Assembly: GCA_016617785.1 (NCBI GenBank)
Contig: JADILM010000004.1
Location: forward strand, 1,240,001-1,304,000
Source of the DNA: Sporobolomyces roseus
Taxonomy: Eukaryota; Basidiomycota; Microbotryomycetes; Sporidiobolales; Sporidiobolaceae
DNA: 64,000 nt
Reading direction: 5' to 3'
This document shows positions 1 to 12,744 of the stretch, one piece after another. Positions within the stretch are counted from its first letter, which is position 1. Each line of letters begins with the position of its first letter. Below the pieces are notes generated by a model. That model was not told where the DNA came from. It ran no database searches and saw nothing but the letters and a program-made list of their open reading frames with translations. The translations under genes were made by a program, and so were the position numbers.

Positions 1-3000
1 GTCAAGACTCTCCCTCTCTTCGGAGATATCGATCTTCGCACTTCTCGTTACACCTTCTCCTCTCCTACCGGTCTCCTTTACGCTACTCAGTTCGCACAAA
101 TCGCTCTCGTCGTCACCGAGAAGGCCGCTTTCGAGGACATGCGTTCAAAGGGACTCGTTCAACCTTCGTGCGCTTTCGCCGGTCACTCTCTCGGAGAGTA
201 CTCTGCCCTCGCTTCGATCGCCGATATCCTCCCCGTCTCGGCCCTCGTCGATGTCGTCTTCTACCGAGGTATCACGATGCAACGTGCCGTCGAACGTGAC
301 TCGCAGAACCGTTCGAGTTACGGTATGATCGCTGTCAACCCTTCGAGGATTGGCAAGTCTTTCGGAGATGCCGCTCTCAGGGAGGTTGTCGAGACTATCG
401 CTCGTCGTGGAAACATCCTCATCGAAGTCGTCAAGTGAGTTCACTCTCTTCATTTCTTTCACTCGCTATTCACGCTGATGCAAGTTCACCTCGTCTCCAG
501 CTACAACGTCGAAGGTCAACAATACGTCGTTGCTGGTCACCTCGTTGGTCTTCAATCTCTTACGTGAGCCTTACTTTCTGCTACCTCGGTTCTTGACTCC
601 GAAACTAACATCGCTTTCTGCATCCGAATAGCAACGTCCTCAACTTCCTCAAGGTTCAGAAGATTGATCTCGCCAAGCTCACTGAGACCATGTCGCTCGA
701 TCAAGTCAAGGAGCACCTCTGCGAGATTGTCGACGAGTGCGTTCAGAAGGCTCAAGATCTTCAAGAAAAGACCGGTTTCATCGTTCTCGAGCGTGGTTTC
801 GCGTGAGGCTTCTCTCTTCTCATTCTTTTCGTGCTCAGCTGACGGCTCCTCGCTTGAACAGTACTATTCCTCTCCCTGGAATCGATGTACCTTTCCACTC
901 TCGTTATTTGTGGGCTGGTGTCATGCCTTTCCGTACCTGTACGTCAAACCCTTCTTTCTCTTTCACCTCACTTCACGCAACTGACCCGATTGTGCTCCCG
1001 TTCTTCAGACTTGTCGAAGAAGGTCAAGCTTTCTCACTTCAACGCCGATCTTCTCGTTGGTCGATACATTCCCAACTTGACTGCCGTTCCCTACGAGGTC
1101 ACGAAGGAGTACGCCGAACGCATCCACACTCAAACTTCATCTCCTCGTCTCGAGAAGATCCTCAAGGTCTGGGACGAAGAGAACTGGGGAGCTTACGAGA
1201 ACCGAAACAAGCTCGGTTACGCCATGTTCGTCTCGCTTTCTTCTTTCTTCCTATTGGACTCTTGTGCTGACACCAATCATCTACAGCCTCATCGAGCTCC
1301 TCGCTTACCAATTCGCTTCTCCTGTTCGCTGGATCGAAACTCAAGATGTTCTCTTCAAGGACTTCAAATTCGAACGGCTCATTGAACTCGGTCCTTCTCC
1401 TACCTTGACCGGTATGGCTACTCGCACTCAGAAGCTCAAGTACGACTCGCACGATGGAGCTCTCGGTATCAAGCGTTCGATCTACTGTATCGCCAAACAA
1501 CTCAAGGAGATCTACTACCAACTCGACGACGAATCTGGAGGAGATGCACCTGCACCCGCCGCTGCCGCTCCTTCAGCTCCTGCTCCTCGAGCTGCTCCAG
1601 TTGCTGCCGCTGCCCCTCCCCCTCCTCCTCCCGTCTCATCTGGACCCGCTTCTTCAGTCGCCGACGAACCTCTCAAGGCCGTCGACACTCTCCGAATCAT
1701 CATCGCTCAGAAGCTCAAGAAACCCGTCTCGGAAGTTCCTCTCACCAAGACCATTAAAGAGCTCGTCGGAGGAAAGTCGACACTCCAGAATGAGATTCTC
1801 GGAGACCTTCAAGGAGAATTCTCCTCTGCACCTGAAAAGGGCGAGGAGATGCCTCTCGCTGAACTCGGTGCTGCTCTCCAATCCGGATACAGTGGCAAGC
1901 TCGGAAAGTACACCACCGGTCTCGTTTCTCGCATGATCGGCTCAAAAATGCCTGGAGGATTCGGTCTTTCCGCCGTTCAAGCTCACCTCGCCAAATCTTT
2001 CGGTCTCGGACCTGGTCGTATCGATGGTGTACTCCTCTTCGGTCTCACTCAAGAGCCCGCCAAGCGTCTCGCAAACGAAGGAGAAGCTAAAGGATGGGTC
2101 GATTCGACTGCGCAAGCTTACGCCTCGAACGCTGGAGTCGCTCTCGGAAGTGGAGGAGGAGGAGGAGCTGCCGCACCTCAAATGTCGTTCTCTGCGCCTT
2201 CCGGTGGAGGAGGAGGAGGAGCACCAGCTGCTGTTGCCGATGAACCCCTCAAGGCTGTCGACACTCTTCGCGCGATTATCGCTCAAAAGCTCAAGAAGCA
2301 AATCCCCGATGTTCCCCTTACCAAGTCGATCAAGGATCTCGTCGGTGGAAAGTCTACCCTTCAAAACGAAATCCTTGGAGATCTTCAAGGAGAGTTCTCA
2401 TCTGCTCCCGAGAAAGGAGAAGAACTTCCTCTCGCCGAACTCGGAGCCGCTCTTCAATCTGGTTACCCTGGAACTCTCGGCAAGTATACTAGTGGTCTCG
2501 TCGCTCGTATGATGGGATCCAAGATGCCCGGAGGATTCGGATTGTCGGCCGCGAAAGCTCACCTCGCAAAGACTCACGGACTCGGTCCTGGACGTACCGA
2601 CGGTGTTCTCCTCGTCGCCCTCACCAAGGAACCTGAGAAGCGTCTCGCTAGTGAAGGTGAAGCTAAAGCTTGGATTGACGGCATCGCCTCGACTTACGCT
2701 TCTCAAGCTGGAATCTCTCTCGGAGGAGGAGGTGGTGGAGGCGGAGGAGGAGGAGGAGGAGGAATGGGTATGATGATCGACACTGAACAACTCGACAAGA
2801 TGCAAGCGAAGCAAGACGATTTCGTTTCTCAACAAGTCGAAGTCTTCCTTCGTTACCTCGGACGCGACTCTCGAACTGGTCACCGTCTCGCCGATCTCCA
2901 AAAGGCCGAAGTCGCTGCTCTCCAGGAGAAGCTCGATGCTATCTCTCGCGAACACGGAGAAGCTTACGTTCAAGGTATCCAACCCGTCTTCACTCCTCTC

Positions 3001-6000
3001 AAGGCTCGTCACTTCAACTCGAGTTGGAACTGGGTTCGTCAAGATGCTCTCATGATGTGGATGGACATTCTGTGAGTCTACCTTCCTCTTCTTCATCCTC
3101 GATGTCTCGCTATGTCCCTTCGCTAACTTTGCTTTTCCATCTTTCTTTCCTCACCTCTAGCTTCGGTCGTCTCACCACCGTTGATCGTGACATTACCGCT
3201 CGTTGTCTTGTCATCATGAACCGTGCCGATCCTGCTCTCGTAAGTTTCAGCTTTTTTTCTCTGTCTCATCGCCCTTGATAACTGATCTCAATTCGTGTTC
3301 CCCTTTCAATAGATCGATTACATGCAATACACTATCGACAACACTCCTGTCGAGCTCGGTGAGAAGTACGTCCTCGCTAAGCAATTCGGTCAAACTCTTC
3401 TCGACAACTGTCGCGAGATGATCGGTCAAGCTCCCATGTACAAGGATGGTGAGTCACGCTTTCTCTCGTTCTCTCTTCATTCTGAACTGACGCTTTCCTT
3501 TTGTTTGCAGTCACCTTCCCTACCGCTCCCAAGACCACTGTGACCGCAAAGGGAGACATTCTCTCCGAGGAAGTTCAACGACCTGGTGTCTCTCGTCTCG
3601 AGAAATACGTCGCAGAGATGGCTGCTGGATCTAAAGTCACCGTCGCTAGCGTCAACGTACGTCTCACTCCCTTTCTCTCGCTGCGATTCCATCGCAATCA
3701 CTGATTCCTCGTCTTCATTTTGTTCAGCTCGACAAAGTACAAGATCAAATCGAGAAACTTTACAAGCTCGTCAAACTTCAACCTCAAATCTCGAAGACTC
3801 ACATGCAGTCCATCAAATCTCTCTACGCCGAAGTCGTTCGAGGTCTCGGAAAGGATGTCGCTCCCAAACCTCAAAAGACCGCTGCACGCACTCGTCGTCC
3901 TTCGAGTCAATTCCTTCGTCCTTCCGCCGTTCCCGAACCCACTTCTCTCGCCGAGGACAAAATCCCCCTTCTCCACCTCAAGCGCAAGATCGGAAACGAT
4001 TGGTCTTACTCGAGCAAACTCACCTCGCTCTACCTAGACATTCTCAAGGAAATCGCTACTTCCGGTGTCACCTTCGAACACAAGAACGCCCTCATGACTG
4101 GTGTCGGTAAAGGATCTATCGGTATTGAGATCGTCAAGGGTCTCCTCGCAGGAGGTGCTCGAGTTGTTATCACTACTTCTCGTTACTCGAGGTCTACGTG
4201 AGCTTTCTACTTTCTCTTCCTTCACTCTCTCGAAGTACTCAGAGCTGATTCGACTCTTCTCTGTCTCCAGCGTCGAGTACTACCAAGCTATCTACCAAGA
4301 ATGTGGTTCAAAGGGTTCAAGCTTGACCGTCGTTCCCTTCAACCAAGGTTCGAAGCAAGACGTTGAAGCTCTCGTCGACTACATCTACTCCAAGGACAAA
4401 GGTCTCGGAATGGATCTCGACTACATCCTTCCCTTCGCTGCTCTCCCCGAGAACGGTCGTGAAATCGATGGTCTCGACGATCGATCTGAACTCGCTCATC
4501 GCATCATGCTTACCAACCTCCTTCGACTCCTCGGTGCCGTCAAATCGAAGAAGGCTGCTCTCAAGCTCACCACTCGTCCTACTGAAGTCGTTCTTCCTCT
4601 TTCGCCGAATCACGGTCTCTTCGGAAACGATGGTCTCTACTCAGAATCGAAGATCTCGCTCGAGACTCTCTTCAACCGTTGGTCTTCGGAGAGCTGGGGA
4701 GAGTACCTTTGTATCGCTGGTGCCGTCATCGGTGAGTCTTTCCTCTCACTTTCCCTTCGAGCGGATCGAATTGACGAAATCTCGTTTTGCACAGGTTGGA
4801 CTCGAGGAACTGGTCTTATGAACGCTACCAACTCTGTCGCTGAGGGTATCGAAGCTCAAGGTTGCCGTACCTTCTCTGCTAAGGAGATGGCTTTCAACAT
4901 TCTCGGTCTCATGCACCCTCTCGTCTTCGATGTCGCTCAAATCGAACCTGTTTGGGCTGACGTACGCTTCATCCTCTTGTTCTTCTCGTTCGTCACGTTG
5001 ATACTGATCTCCACTCCCACATCTCACAGCTCAACGGAGGAATGGACAAGCTTCCTGATCTCGCTAGTCTCACTGCCGATATCCGAACCAAACTCAACCA
5101 AACCGCCGCTACTCGTCGTGCGATCGCCAAGGATAACGCTGCCGACTACAAGGTCGCTCACGGTCCTACTGCCGAACAGATTCACACTCAAGTCAAGGTC
5201 GCTCCTCGTGCCAACTTCTCCCTTCCCTTCCCCGAACTCAAGCCTATCGACGCCAAGTCAGAACTCGCTCAACTTCGTGGTCTCATCGATCTCGAAAAGG
5301 TTGTTGTCATGACTGGTTACGCTGAAGTCGGTCCTTTCGGTTCTTCGCGAACTCGTTGGGAAATGGAGGCGAACGGAACTTTCTCGATTCAAGGTACTCT
5401 CGAGCTCGCTTACATCACTGGTTTGATCAAGCACTTCGACGGACGTCTCAAGGATGGATCTCTTTACGTCGGATGGGTCGACGCCAAGACGAACGAACCT
5501 CTCGACGACAAGGATGTCAAGGCAGCTTACGAAAAGCACATCCTCGCTCACACTGGTATCCGAATGATCGGTGAGTTCTCTCTCTTCCTCTAGCCTCTTG
5601 ATACTCTCATTGACGACGTTACTCTCTCCTCTTTCGCAGAACCTGAACTCTTCGGTGGTTACGACCCCAAGAAGAAGGGTTTCGTTCAAGAGATTGAACT
5701 TCAACACGACCTCGAGCCTATCGAGGCTTCTCAAGAGGATGCTGATCGCTTCAAGCGTGAACACGGAGAGATGGTCGACGTCTACTCTGACGATGGAAGC
5801 AAGTACTTTGTCAAGTTCAAGAAGGGAGCGAAGATCCAAGTTCCTAAGGCTATCGCATTCGATCGCGTCGTCGCTGGTCAAAGTAAGCTTTATTCTCCTC
5901 TCTCTTCTCGTCGTCACGACAAGCGCTGACTCGACGCTTGATTCTGTGTAGTCCCTACTGGATGGTCTCACAAGGCTTTCGGTATTCCCGACGATATCGC

Positions 6001-8650
6001 CGCTCAAGTCGATCGAACTTCGCTTTGGGCTCTCGTCTCAGTCGCCGAAGCTCTCATGATGGCAGGAGTCACCGATCCTTATGAACTCTACAAGTACGTT
6101 CACCCTAGTGAAGTCGGATCTTCTCTCGGTTCCGGTATGGGAGGAATCGTTTCAATTTCGAAGATGTTCCGAGACCGCCGCGAGGAGAAGGACGTTCAAA
6201 AGGACATCCTTCAAGAGACGTACGTTCTCTCTCTTCTCTCTGATGTTCTCGTCGGATGTAGCTGACTTGCCTCTTTCTCTGACTAGTTTCATCAATACCG
6301 TCGCTGGATGGGTCAACCTTCTCCTTCTCTCGTCTTCGGGTCCTATCAAGATCCCCGTCGGAGCTTGTGCTACCGCTCTTCAATCCGTCGAGATCGCTTG
6401 CGATACCATCTTGAGCGGAAAGGCCAAGGTCATGATCTCTGGAGGTTACGATGACTTCTCCGAGGAAGGTTCTTACGAGTTCGCCAACATGAAGGCTACT
6501 TCCAACTCTGAGACTGAGTTCGCTGCCGGTCGTGAACCCAACGAAATGTCTCGTCCTACCACTAGTACTCGTGCTGGATTCAGTAGGCTCTCTTTTGTTT
6601 CTCGACTCTCGCTCTCGTATACCTTGCTGATTTCTTCGTTCCCTCCCTGTCTACAGTGGAAGCTCAAGGATGTGGTGCTCAAGTCCTCATGTCTGCGAAG
6701 ACTGCAATCGAAATGGGAGCTACCATCTACGGAAGTGAGTCACCTTTCCCTTCTCGTTTCCCTGCTTCTTGCTGCTGACTCGCCTTCTTGTTTATTCTTC
6801 AGTCGTCGCCTACACCGCTACCGCTACCGACAAGGCTGGTCGATCTATTCCTGCGTGAGTTGCTGATTTTTCTTCCTTGCTACGTACGAGAAACTAAGCA
6901 CTTCTCTCTTCATTCAGTCCTGGACGTGGTGTTATGGGAACCGCTCGTGAAGTCGCCTCCAAATACCCTTCGCCTATCCTCAACGTCGCCTACCGTCGTC
7001 GTCAACTCGAGTTCCGTCGTCGTCAAATCTCGCAATGGCTCACGAACGAAACCGATCTCCTCAAGTTCGAAGTCGAGACTCAGGGACAAGCTACCAAGCT
7101 TCCTTCCGACTACGTCTCCGAGCGTCTCGCTTCCATCGAGCGTGAGGCCAAGAGGCAAGAATCCGAAGCTCTCGCAACTTACGGAATGCTCGCCGGAAGT
7201 GATCCCTCGGTTGCTCCTCTCCGTCGTGCTCTCGCTGTCTGGGGTCTCACTATCGACGACGTTGGAGTTGCTTCGGTAAGTATCGCTCTTCTTCTGGCCC
7301 TCTCGCTTTCCCTGACTCCGATCATTCTCTTTTTCGCAGTTCCACGGTACTTCGACCGTCGCCAACGACAAGAACGAGTCGAACGCTTACAACGAACAAT
7401 TCCGTCATCTCGGACGTGCCAAGGGTAACGCTTGCCCTGTCATCGCTCAGAAATGGCTCACTGGTATGTCTCTCATTCTGCTTCTCTTCACTCCGTTTGT
7501 CGCTGATCATCCGTTCTCTTCTCTTTTCAGGTCACCCCAAGGGAGGAGCTGCCGCATGGATGCTTAACGGTATTGCCCAAACCATTCAATCTGGTCTCAT
7601 TCCTGGTAACCGGTACGTTTCGAAAATCTTCGACTCATTCTCATCGAATTCAGGACTTACCTCTCGCGTTCTTTTTCACAGTAACGCCGACAACATCTCG
7701 CAAGAGCTTCGCGCTTTTGAGTACCTCCTCTACCCTTCCAAGTCGATTCAAACAGATGGTATCAAGGCTGGTCTCCTCACCTCATTCGGTTTCGGTCAAG
7801 TCGGAGGACAAGCTCTCATCATCCACCCCGAATACCTCCTCGGTTCCCTCGAACCTTCCACTTTCGACTCTTACAAGGAACTCAACGAAGTTCGCCGCAA
7901 GGGATCTTACCGTCGATTCAACGACGTACGTCTTTCCCTTTTCACTTTCAATCTCTGCACTCTTTTGCTGACTTTCGCAACAATCTTGGACAGTTCTTCG
8001 CTTCTGGCAAACTCGTCGTCATCAAGGAAGGTGCTCCTTACGATCCTGAGCTCGAAACTCCCGTTCTCCTCAACCCTCTCGCTCGTACGGAGGACAACGT
8101 CAAGAATGGATCGTTCTCGATGCCCAAGAAGCTCCCTACTTCTGCCTACCCTACCGACAAGGCTTCGAACGCCGCCATCGCTACGAAGCTGGTAGCTGCC
8201 GCTGTCGAAGGCGTTTCGGGAGTTGGAACAGACGTCGAATTGATTTCGGCGATTCCAGTCGACAACGAATCTTTCCTCGAACGCAACTTTACTCCTGCCG
8301 AGCTCGCCTACTGTCGATCCGCTCCTGATACGAGAGCATCTCTCGCCGCACGATGGGCCGCTAAAGAAGCGACTGTGAGCTTGCTTTACTTTCTGTCACG
8401 CCGTTGCCCGAAGCTGACTCGCACACTGTTTCTTCTCCTCCTACAGTTCAAGTCGATGAAGGTTGCTTCGAACGGCGGAGGAGCGTCTTTGATCGATATC
8501 GAAGTCGTTTCCACCGATAATGCTCCAATCATTCGACTCCACGGAGAGGCCAAGGTCGCTGCTGAATCCAAGGGTATCACTGGTTTCGAGTTATCTATTT
8601 CTCATTCAGATGATGTAGCTGTAGCTGTCGTTGTCGCCAAATCTGAGTAG
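1..8650 (+). CDS. FAS2: Fatty acid synthase, MPT-ACP-ACP-KR-KS-PPT part (5' end outside window)
   Basis: Cytosolic type I fungal FAS that builds saturated fatty acyl chains from acetyl- and malonyl-CoA. The window opens inside a coding exon (frame +1). About 23 short introns follow, for example 435-500, 564-631, 803-861, 939-1008, 1226-1286 and 8375-8446. Domains in order: malonyl/palmitoyl transferase with [11 protein letters not shown] (Ser codon 187-189); Ala/Pro linker; ACP1 about 1663-2130 with GGKS (Ser codon 1777-1779); Gly-rich linker; ACP2 about 2239-2712 (Ser codon 2353-2355); a poly-Gly run; ketoreductase with an NADPH-type TGVGKGSIG motif near 4100; ketosynthase with GACATA (Cys codon 6366-6368) plus FHGTST and GHPKGG histidine motifs; C-terminal phosphopantetheine transferase with GTDVE and WAAKEA. 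In yeast the subunit break lies between the MPT and ACP. Here MPT runs into ACP without a break, so this is either a Rhodosporidium-type alpha subunit or a single-chain FAS. The missing upstream part decides which. Confidence 0.95.
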
Positions 8651-8831
8651 ATACTTGGGATTCTATAGATTTTCTGATATTTTGATTCTTCTTTCACTTT
8701 GCCCCGTTAGTTCAGTAATTGGTTCCTCTTCTTGCGAATATAGCAGTGTGTTCTGTCCTGCATCCTCGAGCTCCGTGTCGACTGAGAGGTGTGCTCAATA
8801 GTCCTGTGAGGAACTCGCGAAGGAGTAGAGC
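8185..8831 (+). repeat. Inverted duplication 1, left arm (FAS PPT domain and 3' flank)
   Basis: This 647-nt segment recurs in inverted orientation at 12098-12744. Pairing is constant (the two positions sum to 20929) with no indels. In the parts compared by eye I found only two mismatches, both near the outer end. It holds the last coding part of FAS including its 72-nt intron, the stop codon and 181 nt of 3' flank. This arm is the parental copy because it sits inside the intact FAS gene. Confidence 0.95.
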
Positions 8832-8994
8832 ATTCGTTCCGATGCGATGCTTCGCTTCTCTCTGCGAGCTCTGTTCACATCCATCTCTCGATCTGGAGCA
8901 GCGTAGGCTCTTGAGAACGTCGTGTCTTTGCGCATGAGCTACCAAAACACCTGAGCACATTGTCTCCTACTGCCTCGAACTCATCCTATATCCG
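8651..8994. other. FAS 3' flank / convergent intergenic
   Basis: The space between the convergent FAS and PPR-like genes. The first 181 nt belong to duplication arm 1; the rest shows no ORF or RNA gene that I can support. Confidence 0.6.
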
Positions 8995-11587
8995 CTACTC
9001 TCCCCTGCCACAATTTGCTAGCTTCACTTCATCACTCTCAACTCTGAATCTCCTCCTCAACTCCTTAGCTAAATCATTCCTTCCCCTGCGCTCGAATGCA
9101 GAGATCAAGGTTCTAAACGCAGGGACTCGTAATTTGTCGTACTCCTCCTTCGACATGTCGAGTACTGATGACGATAGAGCGTGTGTTTGAGGTGGAGACG
9201 ATGAAGAGAGAGGGAGGCGAGACGGGGTTGAATTGGGCCAGTTGATCGAAGAGGGAGAGTGGTCGATCAAATCGACGCCGACAACAACTTTCGTCAGCTG
9301 AAGAAGACGTTTCGTATCGCATTCGACCGTCCAACGAGTAAAGTTCTTGAGGAGTAGATTCGGAGTGATGTCGATGCCTTGAGATTCTGATCCTCCTCCT
9401 TTTCGTCCTTCTCGAATCGCTTGTTTGATCTTCCTTATTTGTGCTAATCCTCCGCCTCTCCTCTTCACCCTCTCACTCTCTTCTCTTTCCGTACCTCCTC
9501 CTCTCCGTCGCATTCTGACTTGTTCATCCTGCCTGAGCATCTCCCTCTGCAGTAAGATCGTCTTCGTGAACTCATTCTGTTCGATTCCTGCCTTCTCCAT
9601 CGCTGCAATAGTGTTCTGGACCGCTCTGGCTCCTCCGAATCTGACGATGACATGTAGCAATTTGTTCCAGATATCGATAGAGGGATTGATTCCTCTATCC
9701 TCGACAAGTTGGAAGTCTTGTCGTGCGGTCTCAAGAGTCGAAGGAGAGGCAGATCGATGAGAGAGAGAAGTGAAGCGAGCAGAGGCTGCAGCTGGGGTGA
9801 GAGGGAGAGAAGGGTGCGAGAGAAGGAGATCCCAGGCGAATTGGGAGGTAGCGGCGTGAGAGCTCGAGAGGAGGGGGAGGAAGTACGAGATTCGAAGGTG
9901 ATCAGAGGGAATGGCGGAGAAGACTTGACGCGCGAGGGTAGGATTGCGAGATCTAGTGAGATGTCGAAGAACGTCGAGGAGGATAGAACGGTATTTCTTG
10001 TTGGCAAGGAGAGAAGATTGAGCGAGAGTCGAGAGAGCAGCTCGGGAGATGAAGGGTTCGAGAGGTCGATCGATGGAGAAAGCGGTTCTGAGTAGGTAGA
10101 TTCCTCGGTCGAGTTGGTCGATACCGTCCTTGTCTAGCTCAACTCGTTGCTCGATTGACATCGCGAATGCTTCTGCTAGAGGCAAGACGGTCTTTCGATC
10201 GTTCCTCCATTCTTGACGAGAAGCGGCGAGGTCGAGAGCTGTCACAGCGAGATCGGGTTGGACTGATGGAGGGAGGAGACGGTCAAGGGAGAGTACTCGA
10301 GTGACGATATCGAGTCGTTTTGTCCTGACTGCCGTCTGGCCGAACTGATGAAGGAGTTCTGGCGAATAGTCGTTCGGGGAAGAGAGGATTCGATTGCCGA
10401 GAGTGTCGAGGAGAGATTGATCCTTGCTGAAGCTGGCCAAGGAGAGGAGTGAGGAATGTAACGAAAGGTCGAGAGGGAAGTCAGGCGAAGAGGATTCCTG
10501 AATTGGAAGAGTTTGATACGCTGCGGCAGCTTGCTGGAGAAGCAGACTACGAGCTTCGTGCTCAAATGACGCCGTAGATGTAATGAAGGGAGCAGTCGAG
10601 ACGAAGTGGAGAATGCTAGCGACACCGAGTCGATTCAAAGGTTGTTCCGATTTGATTGCTTGCGAGACGAGGTTGACGAGCGGTCGTAACGCCTCCTGCC
10701 TCCAGACTTTTACCTTGCTCTCCTCCACTTCGAGCGCCTCTCGAACAGCATGAGCCGTGATTAGCAAGTTGAGCGCTTGTACTCCATCAACCTTTTCCTC
10801 CGCTTCCTGCCTCGCTGTCCTGCTCGCTAATCGATCCTTTTCACCTTTGCGTCCCTCGATCAATCTGACTTTCCTCCGTGCGAACAAGCCAAGAGCACTG
10901 ACACCGAGGATGATAGCTTGGAGGAGGAAAGGAGTGAAGAAACGAGAATCGGAATAAGGTTGAGGATGAAGGACTATTGGAGGTGGAGGTGTCGGCGGGG
11001 TACGATTCGGATCTTCATCGAACATAGATGAACGAGCTTTTGAGATGATTTGCGAGGGAGTGAGGTTGGGGTATTCGAGGGAAAGAGATTTCAGCTTTCG
11101 AAGGATTGAAGGCAGTGCGTCGATATCTCGCTCTGCTTCATCTGATACGATAGGTGGAGGAATCGTGTTGCTATTCGAGGTCGATGGTCGAGGGGTGTCG
11201 AAAGGAATCAATTGAAATGGGGAATCAAGGCGAAGAGCTAAACTCGGGAACGAGTCAGCCAGTGTGCATTCAAAGACGTGGAGGATAGTGCTCACCGCTA
11301 GTGGATGCTATTGGCCCAGCGTAATCCTCCCTCCTCGGTCTCAATGGCCTCCTCACTGCTAAACCGCTCATCCGTCCTTTCTGCTGCTTTCCCGCTCCAT
11401 CGCCACCTCCCCTGGTCTTCTGTACACTTTGCCAGCATTCACATCCATTCTGTCTGTCTTTTGATGCCGTCCTCAGTGTAGCCAAGTGTCGTTGTGAGGT
11501 AGAGAGTCGAAGTTGAGATGGACGAAAAGAAGGAGCGAGAAAGGTCAGGAACAGCTCGGGGACAGCTCCCGCTAGTCTGGGTGACAT
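8995..11587 (-). CDS. Mitochondrial PPR-like protein
   Basis: Two exons, complement(8995..11237, 11296..11587), 844 aa; the intron is GTGAGC...TTTAG and joins in phase 1. The N-terminus is rich in Arg/Ser and poor in acids, as expected for a mitochondrial presequence. One hydrophobic stretch, FFTPFLLQAIILGVSALGLF, about a quarter of the way in, may span a membrane. The rest is alpha-helical with helix-turn-helix repeats. The clearest is IDIWNKLLHVIVRFGGARAV near the C-terminus, followed by a second helix, which looks like a pentatricopeptide repeat. A role in mitochondrial RNA processing or translation is inferred. The gene sits wholly between the two arms of inverted duplication 1, so its orientation is probably the derived one. 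Confidence 0.7.
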
Positions 11588-12097
11588 TCAGTGGCTCCAG
11601 GGAGGACTCTGAACCTTCTACTGTCGGTATCTAGGATTGTTGGTGAATGGTGTTTGGTCAAATTCTCGAAATCGTTTCTTGCTTCCTTCCCTTTCACTTT
11701 GAACTATCCTATCCTCTCCTGTGCTGCTTTTGACTCTCTCTATACGCTTGATCCACTTCGGAAGCCATTCCTGCTATTCTGCTTTCACCTCGACGTTGTT
11801 CTCCCTTTCTCTCGTTCTGATGCTTCGTCTAAGCCTCTCCCATCCCGTTCTGTCTATCCCTTCACAGCTATTCTGTAGAGGGTCCATGTCCTCTTCGTGA
11901 GGAAAGAATACCCAAAGGATTCTCTGCCTAATCGGCTTACTCGATAAGTAATCTGCTTTCTCTTCTGCCCTTTGATCCGCCCGTCAGGTCACAAATGTTA
12001 GTGACTCTCTAGATGACTACTCCTCTCTTAGATCACTGGAAAGCGACGCCCCGAGTAGAGTGCCTCTCCTCGTCGATCCCTAAGCACGCGAAGAAAC
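11588..12097. other. Upstream region of the PPR-like gene
   Basis: 510 nt between the PPR-like start codon and the right arm of inverted duplication 1. It is pyrimidine-rich on the + strand. I see no ORF with a plausible ATG and no RNA gene; it presumably holds the promoter. Confidence 0.5.
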
Positions 12098-12744
12098 GCT
12101 CTACTCCTTCGCGAGTTCCTCACAGGACTATTGAGCACACCTCTCAGTCGACACGGAGCTCGAGGATGCAGGACAGAACACACTGCTATATTCGCAAGAA
12201 GAGGAACCAATTACTGAACTAACGGGGCAAAGTGAAAGAAGAATCAAAATATCAGAAAATCTATAGAATCCCAAGTATCTACTCAGATTTGGCGACAACG
12301 ACAGCTACAGCTACATCATCTGAATGAGAAATAGATAACTCGAAACCAGTGATACCCTTGGATTCAGCAGCGACCTTGGCCTCTCCGTGGAGTCGAATGA
12401 TTGGAGCATTATCGGTGGAAACGACTTCGATATCGATCAAAGACGCTCCTCCGCCGTTCGAAGCAACCTTCATCGACTTGAACTGTAGGAGGAGAAGAAA
12501 CAGTGTGCGAGTCAGCTTCGGGCAACGGCGTGACAGAAAGTAAAGCAAGCTCACAGTCGCTTCTTTAGCGGCCCATCGTGCGGCGAGAGATGCTCTCGTA
12601 TCAGGAGCGGATCGACAGTAGGCGAGCTCGGCAGGAGTAAAGTTGCGTTCGAGGAAAGATTCGTTGTCGACTGGAATCGCCGAAATCAATTCGACGTCTG
12701 TTCCAACTCCCGAAACGCCTTCAACAGCGGCAGCTACTAGCTTC
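12098..12744 (-). repeat. Inverted duplication 1, right arm
   Basis: Inverted copy of 8185-8831 with the same length and no indels. Identity ends abruptly at both sides: the FAS KS-PPT linker is replaced by unrelated sequence at 12745, and the 3' flank identity stops at 12098. This copy carries the PPT domain without the rest of FAS. Confidence 0.95.
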
